Assembly: GCA_016617785.1 (NCBI GenBank) | Contig: JADILM010000008.1 | Coordinates: 1,550,001 to 1,614,000, forward strand | Reading direction: 5' to 3' | Length of the DNA: 64,000 nucleotides | From: Sporobolomyces roseus | Lineage: Eukaryota > Basidiomycota > Microbotryomycetes > Sporidiobolales > Sporidiobolaceae | In this document: piece by piece, positions 46,788 through 64,000 of the stretch | Position numbering within the stretch: position 1 is the stretch's first letter | How the letters are laid out: each line of letters opens with the position of its first letter | Program-made: the position numbers and the translations under genes | Notes under the pieces: generated by a model | The model's database searches: none | Seen by the model: the letters and a program-made list of their open reading frames with translations, nothing else | Told to the model about the DNA's origin: nothing

Positions 46788-48808
46788 CTAAATCCCGTTC
46801 GGTGATCGACTCGTCGAAACTCTCCGCCCGATCACGCTTCTCGCTAAACCGTTCGAACCCAACCCAATCCCACTACTAACTCGTCTCGTCTTGTCCACAT
46901 TGATCGTTGTTGTCCCATCGGTCGAACTCGGAGGTCTTCGAACGGTTCTCCCCAACTCGACTGACGCTCTTCCCGAAGAAGTTGTTCCAGGTCCGATCGT
47001 CTTGCTGAGACTGTCACTTCGAGGTCCGTAGTTTGAGCTGCTGACCGCTATTCTCCGTTCACCTTCCGCCGCCGTTCCATTCACGCTCTTGCCCAAACTC
47101 GCGTTCCAAGGAGGTCTAGACGAAGCTCTGAGTCCTGTCGTCGGTGTCGGACTCCTCGATGGTAAGCCATTACTCGGCGTCGCAGGTCTTGAAGAGCCAT
47201 TTGCGGAGGAAGCGGATAGATTGGACATTCGAGAATGAGGACGAGCGGTGGGAAGGGGAGGAATAGGACCAGGAATCGATGATCTCGGACCATGCATCGA
47301 TTGACGCATCGAAGAACGAGAAGGGGGTCGAGTCGAAGTGATGACGTTGGAACCGTCTGAAGAGGAAGTGGTTGAATGATGGCCTAGTCGAGAAGTAGGT
47401 CGAGTGCTTCGAGCGAGTTGAGTTCGTGTTGTACTCCTTGCTAGTCCGGATGGAGCAACGTGAGACGATGTTGGGCTCATAGATGCTCGTGGAATCGCAC
47501 TCCCAGCCATGACTAGGTTCCTCCTCGAATCCAACCGCTGGGTAAGTTGCTTCACTCGAGAAGTCATCATTTGCATATCTCGAATCATCATTTCTGTTCT
47601 CCGAGGCGGCACTTGTGTTGTTTTGACAGGAGAACGAGATCGAGGGAAGGCAGTGGTCGAAGGAGATTGAGGTAACATTGAACCGAGTTGTGACATTCGA
47701 GTCGAACGAGCGAGAGTCGAGGATCGAGGGATACTGCCGGGAGTATGAGGAGCTGATGGTCGATTGAGGGCAGCTCGAACGGAAGGAGATGTCGGGAGAG
47801 TCGAGGCGTGAAGAGGAGTCGGATTGACGAGTTCGATCGAAGGTGGAGTGGTGACAGCGGAAGGGGAAGGGGTTCGTCGTGTATCTGGATGAGCTTTGAG
47901 GAGATTTGAAGTGGAATGAGAGGTAGGGGTGTGATCGGGATCGAGTGGGATAGCTGGAGGAAGCATTGCTGTTCCAGGAGGAGTGAGAGGTCGAGAAGGG
48001 GCTTCGGGAGTAGGTAGAGCGGCAGATCTGACGATAGTAAGTTCCTCGTTGAGATCTACAAGAGCGTGTCGACAGTCAGCATTGCCGTCAGAAGGACCGC
48101 TAGAGAGAAACGCACCTCTCAATTCGTCTTTCAGCCGTTGAACTTCTTCTTCCAGCTGAGCTTTCGTCACCAATTCCTCCTCGAGTAACGCTATCCGTTC
48201 CAAACTCTTGTTGTACCGATTCTCCAGATCCTGCAAACTCGAATCCTTCTCCCTCTCGCTCTTCTCCAGATCATCGTTGTCTAATTCCATATCTCGCAGT
48301 TGATCCCGCAACTTCTTTTCCGAACCTCTCAATGACTCTAGTTCTCGTTGCATGTGGGTGATTGTCGTCGTGTGGTCTCGTAAGGCTGAAGTGTACTTTG
48401 TCTGTTTTGCGAGGGATGAAAGAAATCAGCGATGTTCTCCCTCATTGCTTGCGCTCGACACTGAGCGAGAGTTCAGACTCTGCTCAAAGTAGCGTAATCT
48501 TGACTCACCTTCCACTCCTCTCGATCTCCCTGTACCATTTCCAACTCTCTCCTCATCCCTTTCTCAGCCTTCTCCATCCTCTCCAACTCTTGTTCCAGTT
48601 CATTCTGTAGTTCTTTACTACTCTCTGTGAAATCTTTGATGTCGTCCTCGGCAGCTGAGAGTTGGGATTGAAGTGAGGAACACAACTGTCGATAATGAGT
48701 GAGCGCTGCATCAGGCGACGCGAACGAGCTATACGAGCGAGTCGGGATAAGTCAGGATAGCTTAGCTTATAAATGAGAGAGGTGTACACACGTGTCCGAG
48801 TCTTCCAT
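46788..48808 (-). CDS. NudE/Nudel (Nde1) dynein-LIS1 adaptor
   Basis: NudE family proteins tether LIS1/PAC1 to cytoplasmic dynein for nuclear migration. A tiny first exon (MEDSDT, phase 2) is followed by SFASPDAALTHYRQLCSSLQ, then continuous coiled coil: EELQNELEQELERMEKAEKG, EWKTKYTSALRDHTTTITHM, QRELESLRGSEKKLRDQL and RIALLEEELVTKAQLEEEVQ. This EL.E.LE pattern with a short spacer exon is the NudE signature. The second half is a long Ser/Pro/Arg-rich, probably disordered and phosphorylated tail containing EMMIRDMQMMTSRVKQLTQR and ending VSTSRSPNGI. Four introns are inferred. Divergent from the ABC transporter. Confidence 0.88.
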
Positions 48809-49193
48809 TCTTTGATGAGGTTGAGCGACTTTGTTGTTCCGAGGCCTTTCCTTTGTAACTGAATCGAGAGGGAGTCCGCTGAGTACTCTGTGACTCTATT
48901 ATGTTGGTCTGGATTGCTTCAGAGTGTAGTTTGCCGAGTCGTCGTTTATGTTTGAAGAAGAAGAAACAGCGAATGATTCGCAAGAATAGGAGTGTCCGCA
49001 ACTTTTTCAGGTCAAAGGCTGTTCGCGCTTCACTCATTTGAACGTTTTACTGTAATTCGAGACGATCTGAGTCGAGTCGATTCTTAGCAAAGAGAGAGAA
49101 GAATGACTCGACCGAATTCAGCATGCGGTAAACTCGAGAATCGCTCTCTCTGCTTTCCTCTCACTACGACTTGTAGAGAAGAGAGCTTATAGG
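48809..49193. promoter_or_regulatory. Divergent promoter region NudE / ABC transporter
   Basis: 385 bp between the two start codons. It contains a GAGTCGAGTCG pair near 49,068-49,080 and AGAGAGAGAAG. No factor site is claimed. Confidence 0.4.
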
Positions 49194-55736
<6,543 letters not shown>

Positions 55737-55956
55737 ATTCTCATCAAAGCTTCTCTATCGTAATATAGCTCTTCTAGAGGATTTCTACTGTCTCACGCCC
55801 TAGACACAAGTCAGAGTGTAGGCTAGTCAACAAGCGATCGCTTTGTATCGAACGACCCGGTTACAGACCACCGGACTTTCCGAGACTGCGCGAACCTCTC
55901 TTTCTCTCTCTCTGATGCTCTGCTCACTCTTGCCTCTTTACCTCCTCGACCTCGAC

Positions 55957-56960
55957 ATGTCGTATGATCAATCACAGCTGTATGCCGCAATGGCTGAACT
56001 GGTGGGCGAGTGCGCGCAACATGATACGAAGATAGCTGTACGTTTCAAGGTTTGGTTAGAGAAGAAATTCCCGATCAGTCCAAGAGGAATTGCACGCTGG
56101 AACGCAATGGGAGAGTGAGTCTCCTCTGACTTCACTGTCGAAAACTGATTATGACAATCTCTTCTCGCGCTGCCAAAGATACCGCGAGATTCTGATCGAG
56201 CGTTTGAAGAGTGAGATGGACTTCCTTGCCAACAACGAAATTGGCGTCGATGATGTGGTGAGCTATATATGTCAGCGATACAAGATGATCTGGGAATGCT
56301 GACCACACTCGATTTGCAGAGGACGATGATTAAGGAAACGAAGAAAACGCTCGTAAACTTTCTCACTCCTGTCCCCGAGTTTATCAGCCCCGCTCAATGT
56401 TACTGAAGTAGATTCTCAATCTGGAGGCGTATTTCGAACAACAAAAACTCTTGAAACGCTAACTCAATGCGACAGCACGCGACGAGCTGACAAAGCTGAA
56501 CTCTGCCATGGCCCCGGTCGCTCTTCGAACAAACCTTTCCTTGATACATGAGAACTTGGACGATATATATCAGAACAAGATACTTCTTACGCCCGAACGA
56601 TGGGCAGCTCTCATCGGCTGGCTCTGCAAATACAAGCACCTGCTAGAGCTCGATAGTTTCAAGCATCAGGCTCTCTATTATGCTGTCAAGTCTGTAGTAA
56701 GTATTCTCTACATTCACCTGTTCGGGAAGCTGAGAGGACTAACGGCCAGCTTGATCTACTGCATTTCTCAGGCCGAGCTTAGACGACAAATCTCATCCAT
56801 TGTTGTGAGTGAAGCTCGGATTCTTGCCTTCGGAACTCACTCCTGACTTGATGAGAGATTTGCCTACCAGAGAGAGCAATCTTCGGAAACGTTGGGCAAG
56901 GCGGAAGCAGGGTTGTCGGAGCGCAAAGCAGCTATTTATCAAGGCTTGAATATCCGTTGA
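55957..56960 (+). pseudogene. Gene X': diverged mirror paralogue of X, with an in-frame TAA
   Basis: Exons 55957-56114, 56179-56257, 56320-56352, 56412-56696, 56772-56804 and 56871-56960. Lengths of exons 2, 3 and 5 (79, 33, 33 nt) equal those of gene X, and the four shared introns have the same phases (2,0,0,0). Protein likeness is weak but real: LEKKFPISPRGIARWNAMGE then YREILIERLK against the matching part of X, and TARDELTKLNSAMAP against X's ARTALLQLNGVL. Exon 4 carries TAA at 56460-56462 in frame after YFEQQKLLKR, so either a 106-residue product is made or the gene is dead. The frame beyond stays open through three more exons with canonical splice sites to TGA 56958-56960 (226 codons nominal), so loss, if real, is recent. 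It reads toward the right repeat. Confidence 0.6.
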
Positions 56961-57277
56961 AAGGTGACTGGTTCGGGCGCGTCGGGGGTAGTCAAGCAGG
57001 CACAGCTTCAAACTTTGTCATCTCTGCCCGAGTCATCCGAGTAGAGATAAGCCACAGACTGCAGCCGTCGCGAGCAATCGATGAATCGCATCGTCTGCGA
57101 AATTAGCGAGCTTGAGCTTGAGAGATCCCATTCTTTTCCGTAGTCGACACTCTCTCCTTATGTCGGCGGGACTAGGAGAAACGTAGTCGACACTTGCTTC
57201 TGATGTCGACGCGTAGGAGTGAGTGAACTAAAGCAAAAACAGAGGAGGGAAGAACTAAACCAAAAAAAAGAAATGGA

Positions 57278-57349
57278 CTTCCTGGCCGGGAATTGAACCC
57301 GGGTCCCACGCGTGACAGGCGTGTATACTAACCACTATACTACCAAGAA
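57278..57349 (-). tRNA. tRNA-Asp(GTC), right copy
   Basis: On the minus strand it is base-for-base identical to the tRNA at 31847-31918. A run of eight T on the minus strand lies about 10 nt past its 3' end. Both copies look functional: acceptor, D, anticodon and T arms are intact. Confidence 0.95.
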
Positions 57350-57555
57350 AGCAGAGACCGAAGAATTGCTGTGTTTGCGCCGTTATTTTTTGTAATATAT
57401 ATAGTAAGTTGTCTTTGTGGAACGAGCAACGAAGGCGAAACTTGGGATGAGCACGCGCAGCAGCGAGTCTTTCGGAGTGTTACAGTCATACCCTTACGTC
57501 TGAGAGAGTAGGAGCTAGTCAGAGTGTTGAATGAACCCTTTCTTGCGATCCTTAG

Positions 57556-57840
57556 TTTTCGTCCTCCTTCTTCACAGCCTTTTCAAAATCACCGGTCCTC
57601 TCGTAGATGTCCTCTCTCGTAGTCGCTCAGTAGCTTGAGCTGTGTTGCAGCAAGGCCCAGTACGAGATCGCCATTGACTCAATCGAACCCAATCCATCGT
57701 TTTGAGCTTGCGATTCTCCCAATTCGACGATACAGCGCTCGAGCAAACTCTAGTGCTTCTCAGATCCGATATCTCTGCGCTCTCACTCCCTGTTGTGGGT
57801 GAAGACGAGAACAAGGTAGCTTTGACTTCCACAGTGCTTA
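57556..57840 (-). pseudogene. Coding remnant in right repeat ending DIYERTGDFEKAVKKEDEN
   Basis: On the minus strand the frame reads EDIYERTGDFEKAVKKEDEN followed by TAA. A stop occurs a few codons upstream unless an intron ends just before it. The left copy has lost one base in the GAAAAG run (it reads TTTCAAAGG), shifting the frame to a quick stop. The charged, regular end of the right-hand version looks like a true protein C-terminus. No domain is recognised. Confidence 0.35.
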
Positions 57841-58027
57841 GCAGCGTACAAGATATATGGAGGTGAAGCAGAAGTAACTTTGATCGACACGAAGAGCAGA
57901 CTATATGGAAAACAAAAGACGAGTACGTCGTATATGTAAAGAGTGTGGAAGGAGAGAGAGAGAGAGAGAATACTGATGCATTGTCAAAGAATGGCTGTTT
58001 AACTCGCTCGCTTCGGCGTTTGAATCT

Positions 58028-58456
58028 TCATCGAGCGACACCACTCGAGTCAGAAGCTTGAGAATCAGAGTCGAGTGCAGTATCTTGAGCAAAGTCTAGT
58101 TGTGAATGCCGCAATAGCTTGACGAAGCTCCTTCGATTTGGGTCCGCATAATTGCGAGATTGCTTAATTTGCGAGTAAGCTCGAACGACCTGCGTGGATC
58201 GTCCCTCCTTCGACCTCGACTGCTCGAGTGGGACAACATCAGCAACAATGACTTGACTATGAAAGACAAGATATGGCTTACGAGATGCCTCGAGTTTGGA
58301 ACTGTAGATGGCGGGAGTGAGAATCGAAGTCAAGAGAACGCCTAGACGATGTGGAGACGCGAGTAGCAGCTCTTCATAAGGTTCAACACCTGGATTGGCG
58401 CAGAAGTATAATTCGAGCGTTCGAGTTGGGGCTGCGACAAGCTGAAAGGGCGACAA
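58028..58456 (-). pseudogene. Coding remnant in right repeat (NPGVEPYEELL frame)
   Basis: A longer version of the left-hand remnant, open from about 58456 to 58028 on the minus strand. Conserved parts are NPGVEPYEELLLASPHRLGV, YSSKLEASRKPYLVFHSQ and PNRRSFVKLLRHSQLDFAQD. The frame has no ATG start (the first upstream codon is TTG), so it is a fragment or an internal exon. Unknown family. Confidence 0.4.
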
Positions 58457-58671
58457 AGCTCGATTACCCCGAGCTGCTTGTCAGAACACGCTCGTAACTC
58501 AATCGCTTTCTCTTCCCAGCTATCGTCGTCGACGGCTAGCATCTACTTGCTATAACTTATATACTGCTGCGAGTTCTCGCATAGATTGGCTCTTCGTCGA
58601 GAAACGAATGCGAACGAATTGCCTGCGATGCGAGAGTGAAAGCCAATACAAGTACAGCGAAGGACCCGCCC

Positions 58672-61600
58672 CTAAAGTTGCTTGCCCTTCCTCAGAGCAC
58701 CAAGTACATCATCTCCAGCGATCTGGAACTCTCCTCCTCCGTTACCCTTGGGTCCTCTCATCAACTTTTTCATTCTCGCCTCTGAATCCATCTGTTTCCT
58801 CTTCCAACCCGTCTCGAATCCACCCTCATCCTCCTTGCCACCACTCCCGTTGATCCTAGTTTGTCCATTACTACTCTTGATCCTCTTCGTCTCCCTTCCT
58901 CCTTTTCCACCTTTACCACCCTTTGAAGAAGAGGATCCCGCACCGAGATGACCAGGTGCTTCTCGCATACCGAAAGATTTCGCGAGGTGACCGAGATGGA
59001 GGGATTTCGTGTTGAAGATGTGTTTCTCAGCTGAAGGGTGAGTAGCGTAAGCTCGAATATGAGCTTGGAAAGCTTTACGAGCTAAAGCGGCGTTCTGTGA
59101 ACCTCAGCCCGTCTCCATCAGCGACTGAAAGATCGATCGATGGAAAAGAGGACGAGACTCACCTCTTCAGTAGCATTCGCCCATCTTTCGAATCCCATTT
59201 GTACATCCGTAGCCCTCGTTTCGAACTCCCTCGTATTCGCTCCACCTCCGTAACCATCCCTCAAAACTTCCTCAACTCCAACTTCTCTCAACCTCGTCCT
59301 CTTGTTCTTCGGAGTCGCTTCGATCGAAGTCGAATTGATCCCATCTTCTAGCATTTGAGCGTAGGGAGTCTCGGAGGGTAAGAGGAAAGAGTAAGCGGAT
59401 CCTTGAGCTCCCGCTCGAGCAGTACGTCCAACTCGATGAATGTATTCAGTGATACCTCCCTGCGCTCGTTCACTCTTTAGTCAGTTTTGAGTTCGTCGAG
59501 GAGAAAAAGAGAGAGAAAACTCACCTCTGTTGGAGCATCTACTTGAACAACACAACCGACATTCTTGACATCCAATCCTCTCGCCGCGACACTCGTACAA
59601 AGCAACACAGCATCCTGAGTATCTTGACCCTCCCTCTTGCCCTCCTGAATCTCATAACTCCCCGAGAACGCCTGTAAGGAACTGAGTCGAGTTTGTAGAG
59701 GTAAAGATCCATGTAATCGATAAACTGGAATCGCCGGTAACAGAGGATGAAGTGAAGCGAGCGATTTCTTCTTGTTTACTTCTTTCGAATCCTCCTCCTC
59801 CATCTGTTCTTCCTCGACATCGTCACCTTCCCCTTCTCTCCCAATCTTCATCCCACCTAAAGCTTTCCACCAGAAATCAACTGCATCCGTACAGCTCATG
59901 AATACTAGAATTTTCATTCCCGAACCTTGAGCTGATTTGTTCTTGACGAGTAATTTTCGAAGTAAGGCGATGAGGGAAACGAATCGAAGTTTAGGAGGGA
60001 CGACGAGATAGTGATGTTGTAATTGAGAGGGAGGGGTGAATCCACTAGGTAATGAGATCGTAGTTGTTTCCACTTCTTCCTTCTTGTCCTCTGTAACTCC
60101 CTCTTCTCCCTCCCCATCATCATCCTCAGCAGCTCTCTTCTTCCCTTTCTCCGTCGCAACCACCGTCAAATCCCTTCTAACCGGTTCCCTAACCTTGAGA
60201 TCCTCCCTCGCTCCGACCACTTCCGGTACTTTCCCCTCTTCCCCCACGATCAACTCTGCCAATCGATCGACTCCCTCACTAGCCGTAGCAGAACACAAAA
60301 TAGTCCTCCTCCTCTTACTCTTACTCGCACCATTCCCTGAACTAGTCGACGGAGAACGCTTCTCCAAATCTTCCAAAATCCCTCTCATTTGTTCCTCAAA
60401 TCCCAAATCCATCAATCTATCACATTCATCCACTACTAACCATCTCAATCCCAATTTCTCGCCTCCTCCTCCTCCTCCTCCTCCTCCTCTAACGCCTAAC
60501 GGTGCGTTATTAGCGTTCTCCCTACCCCTCGGTGCTAGACTCTTTACTTTCACCTCTTGTCCCGCTAGCCTAAAACTCTCTGTAGTTTTCAAATGATCCA
60601 ATAACCTTCCTGGAGTAGCAACCACAATCGGTGCACCTTTCCTAAGGCGTCTCTTTTCATGTGTACGATTCGCGCCTCCTACGAGTAAAACTGCGGTGAG
60701 GGCACGAGGAGAAATTGAGTAGGTTGAGGAATAGGGGAGGGAATCGAGGAGGGATGAAAGGACTGTGTGGATTTGAGAAGCTAATTCTCGAGTGGGAGCG
60801 AGAATCACCGAGAGGGTACCGATCGTTCGGGAAGGATTCGAGGAGGAAGGAGTTGAGGAAGGAGTGAGAAGTGAGGGAGGGAGGGTGAGGAGGTCTTGTA
60901 ACATGGGTAGGAGGAATGTGAGGGTTTTACCCGAACCGGTTTGGGCACGGAGGATAGCGTCGTGTTCGAATGAAGAAGAAGAGGCAGGTTGTTGTTTTGT
61001 GCGAGAGGAAGTTTGTGAAGGTGAAGGTGAAGGAGGGGATTGGATAAGACGAGGTACGGCTCCTGCTTGACACGCAGTTGGACCAGTTATACCGAGTTTC
61101 GTAGAGAGTGCGACGACTAATTCTCTCATTAATCCTAATTTGGTTAATTCTGGTGCGGGATCAACGAATTCCTCCTCCTCCTCCTCTTGCTCTCGAGTTT
61201 GAGTTTGATCGGTGGGAGTGTGAGTGAGAGGTGCGTTGGAAGGTGCTACTGGTGTAGTAGAAGTGGGAAGGGAATAATCGGAAGAAGTCGAGGCGGAGGG
61301 AAGACCTTCTGCGGTGAAAAGAGAAGAAATGAATTGTTTCTTCCCTGAAGGTCCTACTGCTTGTTCTAATCTCCTACCACCACTAGTACTAGTAGTATTT
61401 CCTCCAGTGTTGCCTGCTGCTTTGTGAGGTTGATTCTCTCTCATCCTGTTATTTCCTCCTCCTCCTCCTTTCTCATGTTTCGCTTCCTTTCCATCTGTAG
61501 TATTCCTAGGATTGCCAGGTGATTGAGATTGTACTGGTTTAGTTAGTTTTAGTTTGTTGAATCTCTTTTCTTTCGCTCTGTCTGTCCATCTTCCACCTTT

Positions 61601-61678
61601 TTGTCGAGCTTGACGGGGTACTGACGAAGTGGATGTCGGAGGTCCTGAATCGAAGTTGAGTACGAAATCATCTGCCAT
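58672..61678 (-). CDS. DBP7: Dbp7/DDX31-type RNA helicase
   Basis: Dbp7 is a nucleolar helicase for 60S subunit assembly. Start [14 protein letters not shown] (ATG 61678), then a Lys/Gly-rich region. The helicase core shows [14 protein letters not shown] (Q-motif region), [46 protein letters not shown] (motif II is DECD, not DEAD; yeast Dbp7 is also known to deviate), [17 protein letters not shown] and [10 protein letters not shown]. The domain-specific tail [20 protein letters not shown] is diagnostic of Dbp7. A run of nine Gly codons sits just before motif II, in a variable loop. Three exons are inferred (introns at about 59,461-59,522 and about 59,096-59,161). Divergent from the rhodanese gene. 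Confidence 0.92.
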
Positions 61679-61941
61679 CTCTGCTGGATGAGCAGGGAGT
61701 GGAGTGGAAAGGGAAGAGAGAGAGGGAAAGGGGAAAGCTCTCAGATTTTGGTCAAGTTCTCTTGCACTTGAACCTATCACTTGACTACCTCTCGACTCGC
61801 TTGAAACCACTCTATACAGCCATCAAATAACACGAGCACTCGTCAAAACTGATCTCTCTCTCTCTCTTCTCATTTCGCCTCCACTTCTCTCACTTCTCCC
61901 CTCTCTCCCCTCCTCAGATCCTCTCCCTCGTCCTTTCAAGC
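61679..61941. promoter_or_regulatory. Divergent promoter region DBP7 / rhodanese
   Basis: 263 bp between start codons, with a CTCTCTCTCTCTC run and further CT-rich tracts (about 61,850-61,935) on the rhodanese side. No factor site is claimed. Confidence 0.45.
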
Positions 61942-62573
61942 ATGTCAGATCAACTTTACATCTCTCCAGCAGAGGTCGAATCCCTCCTCCTCTCCTCCCC
62001 ACCTCGAAAAGATTTCCTCATAATCGGTAACGCTTTCCCCCCTTCTCTTCCCTTCCCCTCGCCGATGAGCCCACTAATCCCTTCCCTCGAGTCTCGAGTA
62101 GATGTCAGATCCTCTGATTTTCAAGGGGGCAACATCAAAGGCGCGATTAATATTCAAACTCATTCATTCTCAACTCCTTCCAAAACGTGAAACGTTTTTC
62201 TCCCTCTCCCTCTCCCTTCTCTCAAACTCAAAAGCTGATCTAGTTTCAAAGTTTTGATAGTGAGGAAGTGATCGCGCAATATATTCCGAAAGAGAAGAAT
62301 TTAGTGATTGTACATTGTATGCGCAGCCAAACTCGAGGTCCTTACGTCGCTCAACTATTGGCTGAATCGAAAGCGCTACCGAGGGAAACCGAGGTTAGGA
62401 TCTTGAAGGGGGGTTTTCAGGGTTGGTGGAGAATGTACAAGGGGAGGAAGGAATTGTTTGAGAATTTGGAGGCGGAGGGGGAGAACGACGAAGGGTGGGA
62501 GGACGTGGTGAACGCTGAGGAGGGGAGTAAGGGTGAGGCAGAAGACTCGAGAGTGTTGAGGGAGGGGAAATAG
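61942..62573 (+). CDS. Rhodanese-domain phosphatase (Cdc25/Ych1/Arr2-like)
   Basis: Three exons: about 61942-62028, 62101-62187 and 62247-62573. The rhodanese fold is clear: DFLIIDVRSSDFQGGNIKGA then INIQTHSF, and the active-site loop HCMRSQTRGP, a C-x5-R motif of six residues as in Cdc25 and arsenate-reductase-like members. VRILKGGFQGWWRMY follows, the usual last helix. The C-terminal ~35 residues are acidic (EGENDEGWEDVVNAEEG). Relatives are S. pombe Ibp1 and yeast Ych1/Arr2; arsenate reduction versus protein phosphatase activity cannot be settled from sequence. The first intron (about 72 bp) ends at TAG before ATGTCAGATCC. Confidence 0.88.
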
Positions 62574-62920
62574 AGGGGTGGAGAGAGAAATGTATGGATG
62601 GGGATTTCGGAGAAGGGATCTGACCTCGATTCGGGAGAACGACGCAGTCAAGAACTACACACGATTGGGGTTTATTACATTCGACATCACTCATTCCCAA
62701 TTCATTCCTCTAAAAAGGAAACCCGTCGTTCGTCTCAACGGAGGATTCGATTCAGATTGATTCGACCCCGAAGCTCGCTCAAGTTCAACTCGATGGCTCC
62801 CTGAACAACGACAAGCTATCGGGTAATGAAAGTGTGGAAGGATAGTAGTCAAGAAGTTACCACGCAAAGTAGGATACAGGAATAGTAGTCAAATGCAAAC
62901 TCGACGAATTTCTAGCTAAA
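62574..62920. other. Convergent 3' intergenic region, no gene seen
   Basis: It lies between the ends of the rhodanese and the coiled-coil genes. Only short frames; nothing supportable. Confidence 0.5.
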
Positions 62921-63893
62921 TCATTTCCCCTCAATGCCGAGTAGGTCGTCGTACTCTTTCGCTTCGCCTCGCTCCGTTCTGTCATAGATAAACGAGAAGT
63001 CACATCAGCTCTCCTTACTGGTAGGTAGGGAGGGATTCGGGAGGAGAAAATCGAGACGGGACAAACCCGCGACTTTTTCGGTTCTTCTTGTCCTTCCTCT
63101 TCCTCTGGTTCAGCCTCTGTCACTCCAGCATGCGTCCAGGCTCGATGAACCGCTCCTGCTTTTTTGATCCTCTCGGCCAGTTCCCGTCGGTTCCCTCGCA
63201 GTCCAGCATCTTTCACCTCCTCGACATTACTCTTCCACTCTCCCTCGAATGACCGGGGTCGCATTGCTTCGAGTGCTTCAGCAGTCGAACGTTCTTCTTC
63301 GAGTTTTCGTCGCTCATTCTCCTCCTTCTCCCTCTGCTGTCGCTCGCGCTCGAGTCGTTCTGATTCCCTCTCTTGATCTTGACGCCTGATCGTTTCGTAC
63401 TCCTGTTCCCTCTCTCTTGCTAGACGTTCCATTGCTCCTCCCTGTTGTGCGGCTTCCGCAAGAGCTGCTGCACGTATCGCTTCATACTCCTGTCGAAGCT
63501 GGAACTGTCTTCGAGCCTCCTGCTCGGCAAGGTCTTGTTTCTCGCGTTCTAGGCGATCTTGTTTCTTCCTTCGATTCTGCTCATATTGCTTTGATCGTTC
63601 TGCAGTCACTTTCTTACGAGGCTAGAAAGTAATCTTTGATCAGCGGAAAGAGTAAGATATCCGGGACAATAAATTCGAATCTTGGAACATACTTTAGGAA
63701 TGAACGGATTCAAGCCTTCTGGCTGCCCTGACTAGATGCAAGAGTATAGTTAGATCACTATAGCCTTCATGAGCTTAAGCGGGAGAGAGGAACTCACTTC
63801 CCGCCCGTCTGAACGTTCAGGTAACAACGACGTTCTCGGTAAGGAATGGCCGTGAAAGCGTTGATAGCCGGGATCAGGATGATCAGGGTTCAT
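62921..63893 (-). CDS. Coiled-coil charged protein, unknown function
   Basis: Exon 1 starts MNPDHPDPGYQRFHGHSLPR. Exon 2 is tiny (SGQPEGLNPFIPK). The main exon encodes PRKKVTAERSKQYEQNRRKK followed by ~130 residues of Glu/Arg/Gln-rich single helix (REKQDLAEQEARRQFQLRQE; RERQQREKEENERRKLEEER). Then come FEGEWKSNVEEVKDAGLRGN and an acidic run. The best final splice (donor GTTTGT, acceptor after ACGGAG) joins to RGEAKEYDDLLGIEGK and TGA at 62921. No family recognised. Upstream frame stays open to the window edge, so earlier exons cannot be excluded. Confidence 0.6.
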
Positions 63894-64000
63894 CTTGTAC
63901 GAGCAAGCAGGATGAGATTGATGCGTGGAAAGATAAGTGGAAGCATGCTTGCAACGGAAAGAGACGAAATCGCAACTCCGAAACAAGTCCGCGGGTAAAG

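Larger units (their letters stand above)
57066..58416 (-). repeat. Right copy of the ~1.36-kb inverted repeat carrying tRNA-Asp
   Basis: Inverted counterpart of 30758-32130. The inner end (CGTCGCGAGCAATC at 57066) is as sharp as in the left copy; the outer end fades at about 58,416. It includes the second tRNA-Asp and both coding remnants, which are longer here than in the left copy. Together the copies bound about 25 kb (32.1-57.1 kb). The left copy has a few small insertions the right lacks. Confidence 0.9.

Noticed and set aside
61676..61810. Dbp7 start upstream of ATG 61678
   Set aside because: The frame is open further upstream but has no ATG there, only GTG.

Overview
The window reads as nuclear DNA of a fungus, most likely a basidiomycete and plausibly a yeast-like member of Pucciniomycotina. 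Genes are dense and sit on both strands. Almost all are split by several introns of roughly 45-100 bp with GTNNGT donors. The recognisable proteins are typical fungal ones: TFIIIB subunit Bdp1, Utp17/WDR75, a Cdc7/SepH septation kinase, Atg7, epsilon-COP, NudE and Dbp7. All exon models were built by eye from reading frame, splice sites and family knowledge.

Layout. Positions 1-3,520 are a gene-poor stretch with three tRNA genes (Arg-ACG and Arg-TCG, both with introns, and Gly-GCC). Positions 3,900-29,600 hold BDP1, a lipase, a secreted Ser-rich modular protein, a BSP-type metallopeptidase, a CCCH zinc-finger protein, the septation kinase, UTP17, and a tandem pair of paralogues of unknown function. 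A tRNA-Thr follows at 30.5 kb.

Positions 30,758-58,416 form a unit bounded by two inverted copies of a ~1.36 kb repeat. Each copy carries an identical tRNA-Asp(GTC) and decayed coding remnants. Just inside each copy, reading outward toward it, lies one member of a diverged paralogous gene pair (called X and X' here). The pair shares four intron positions and phases and three identical exon lengths. Between them lie a Nudix hydrolase, ATG7, a DDT-like chromatin protein, SEC28, an NCS1 permease, a NudE protein and a full-length ABCC transporter. Right of the unit are DBP7, a rhodanese/Cdc25-like protein and a coiled-coil protein.

There is no operon logic. Several genes are paired head to head over short gaps: BDP1/lipase, septation kinase/UTP17, Nudix/ATG7, NudE/ABC transporter and DBP7/rhodanese. 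Shared promoters are therefore likely. The most notable material is the inverted repeat with the X/X' pair, the tandem unknown paralogues, and the secreted protein in which every intron is phase 0.
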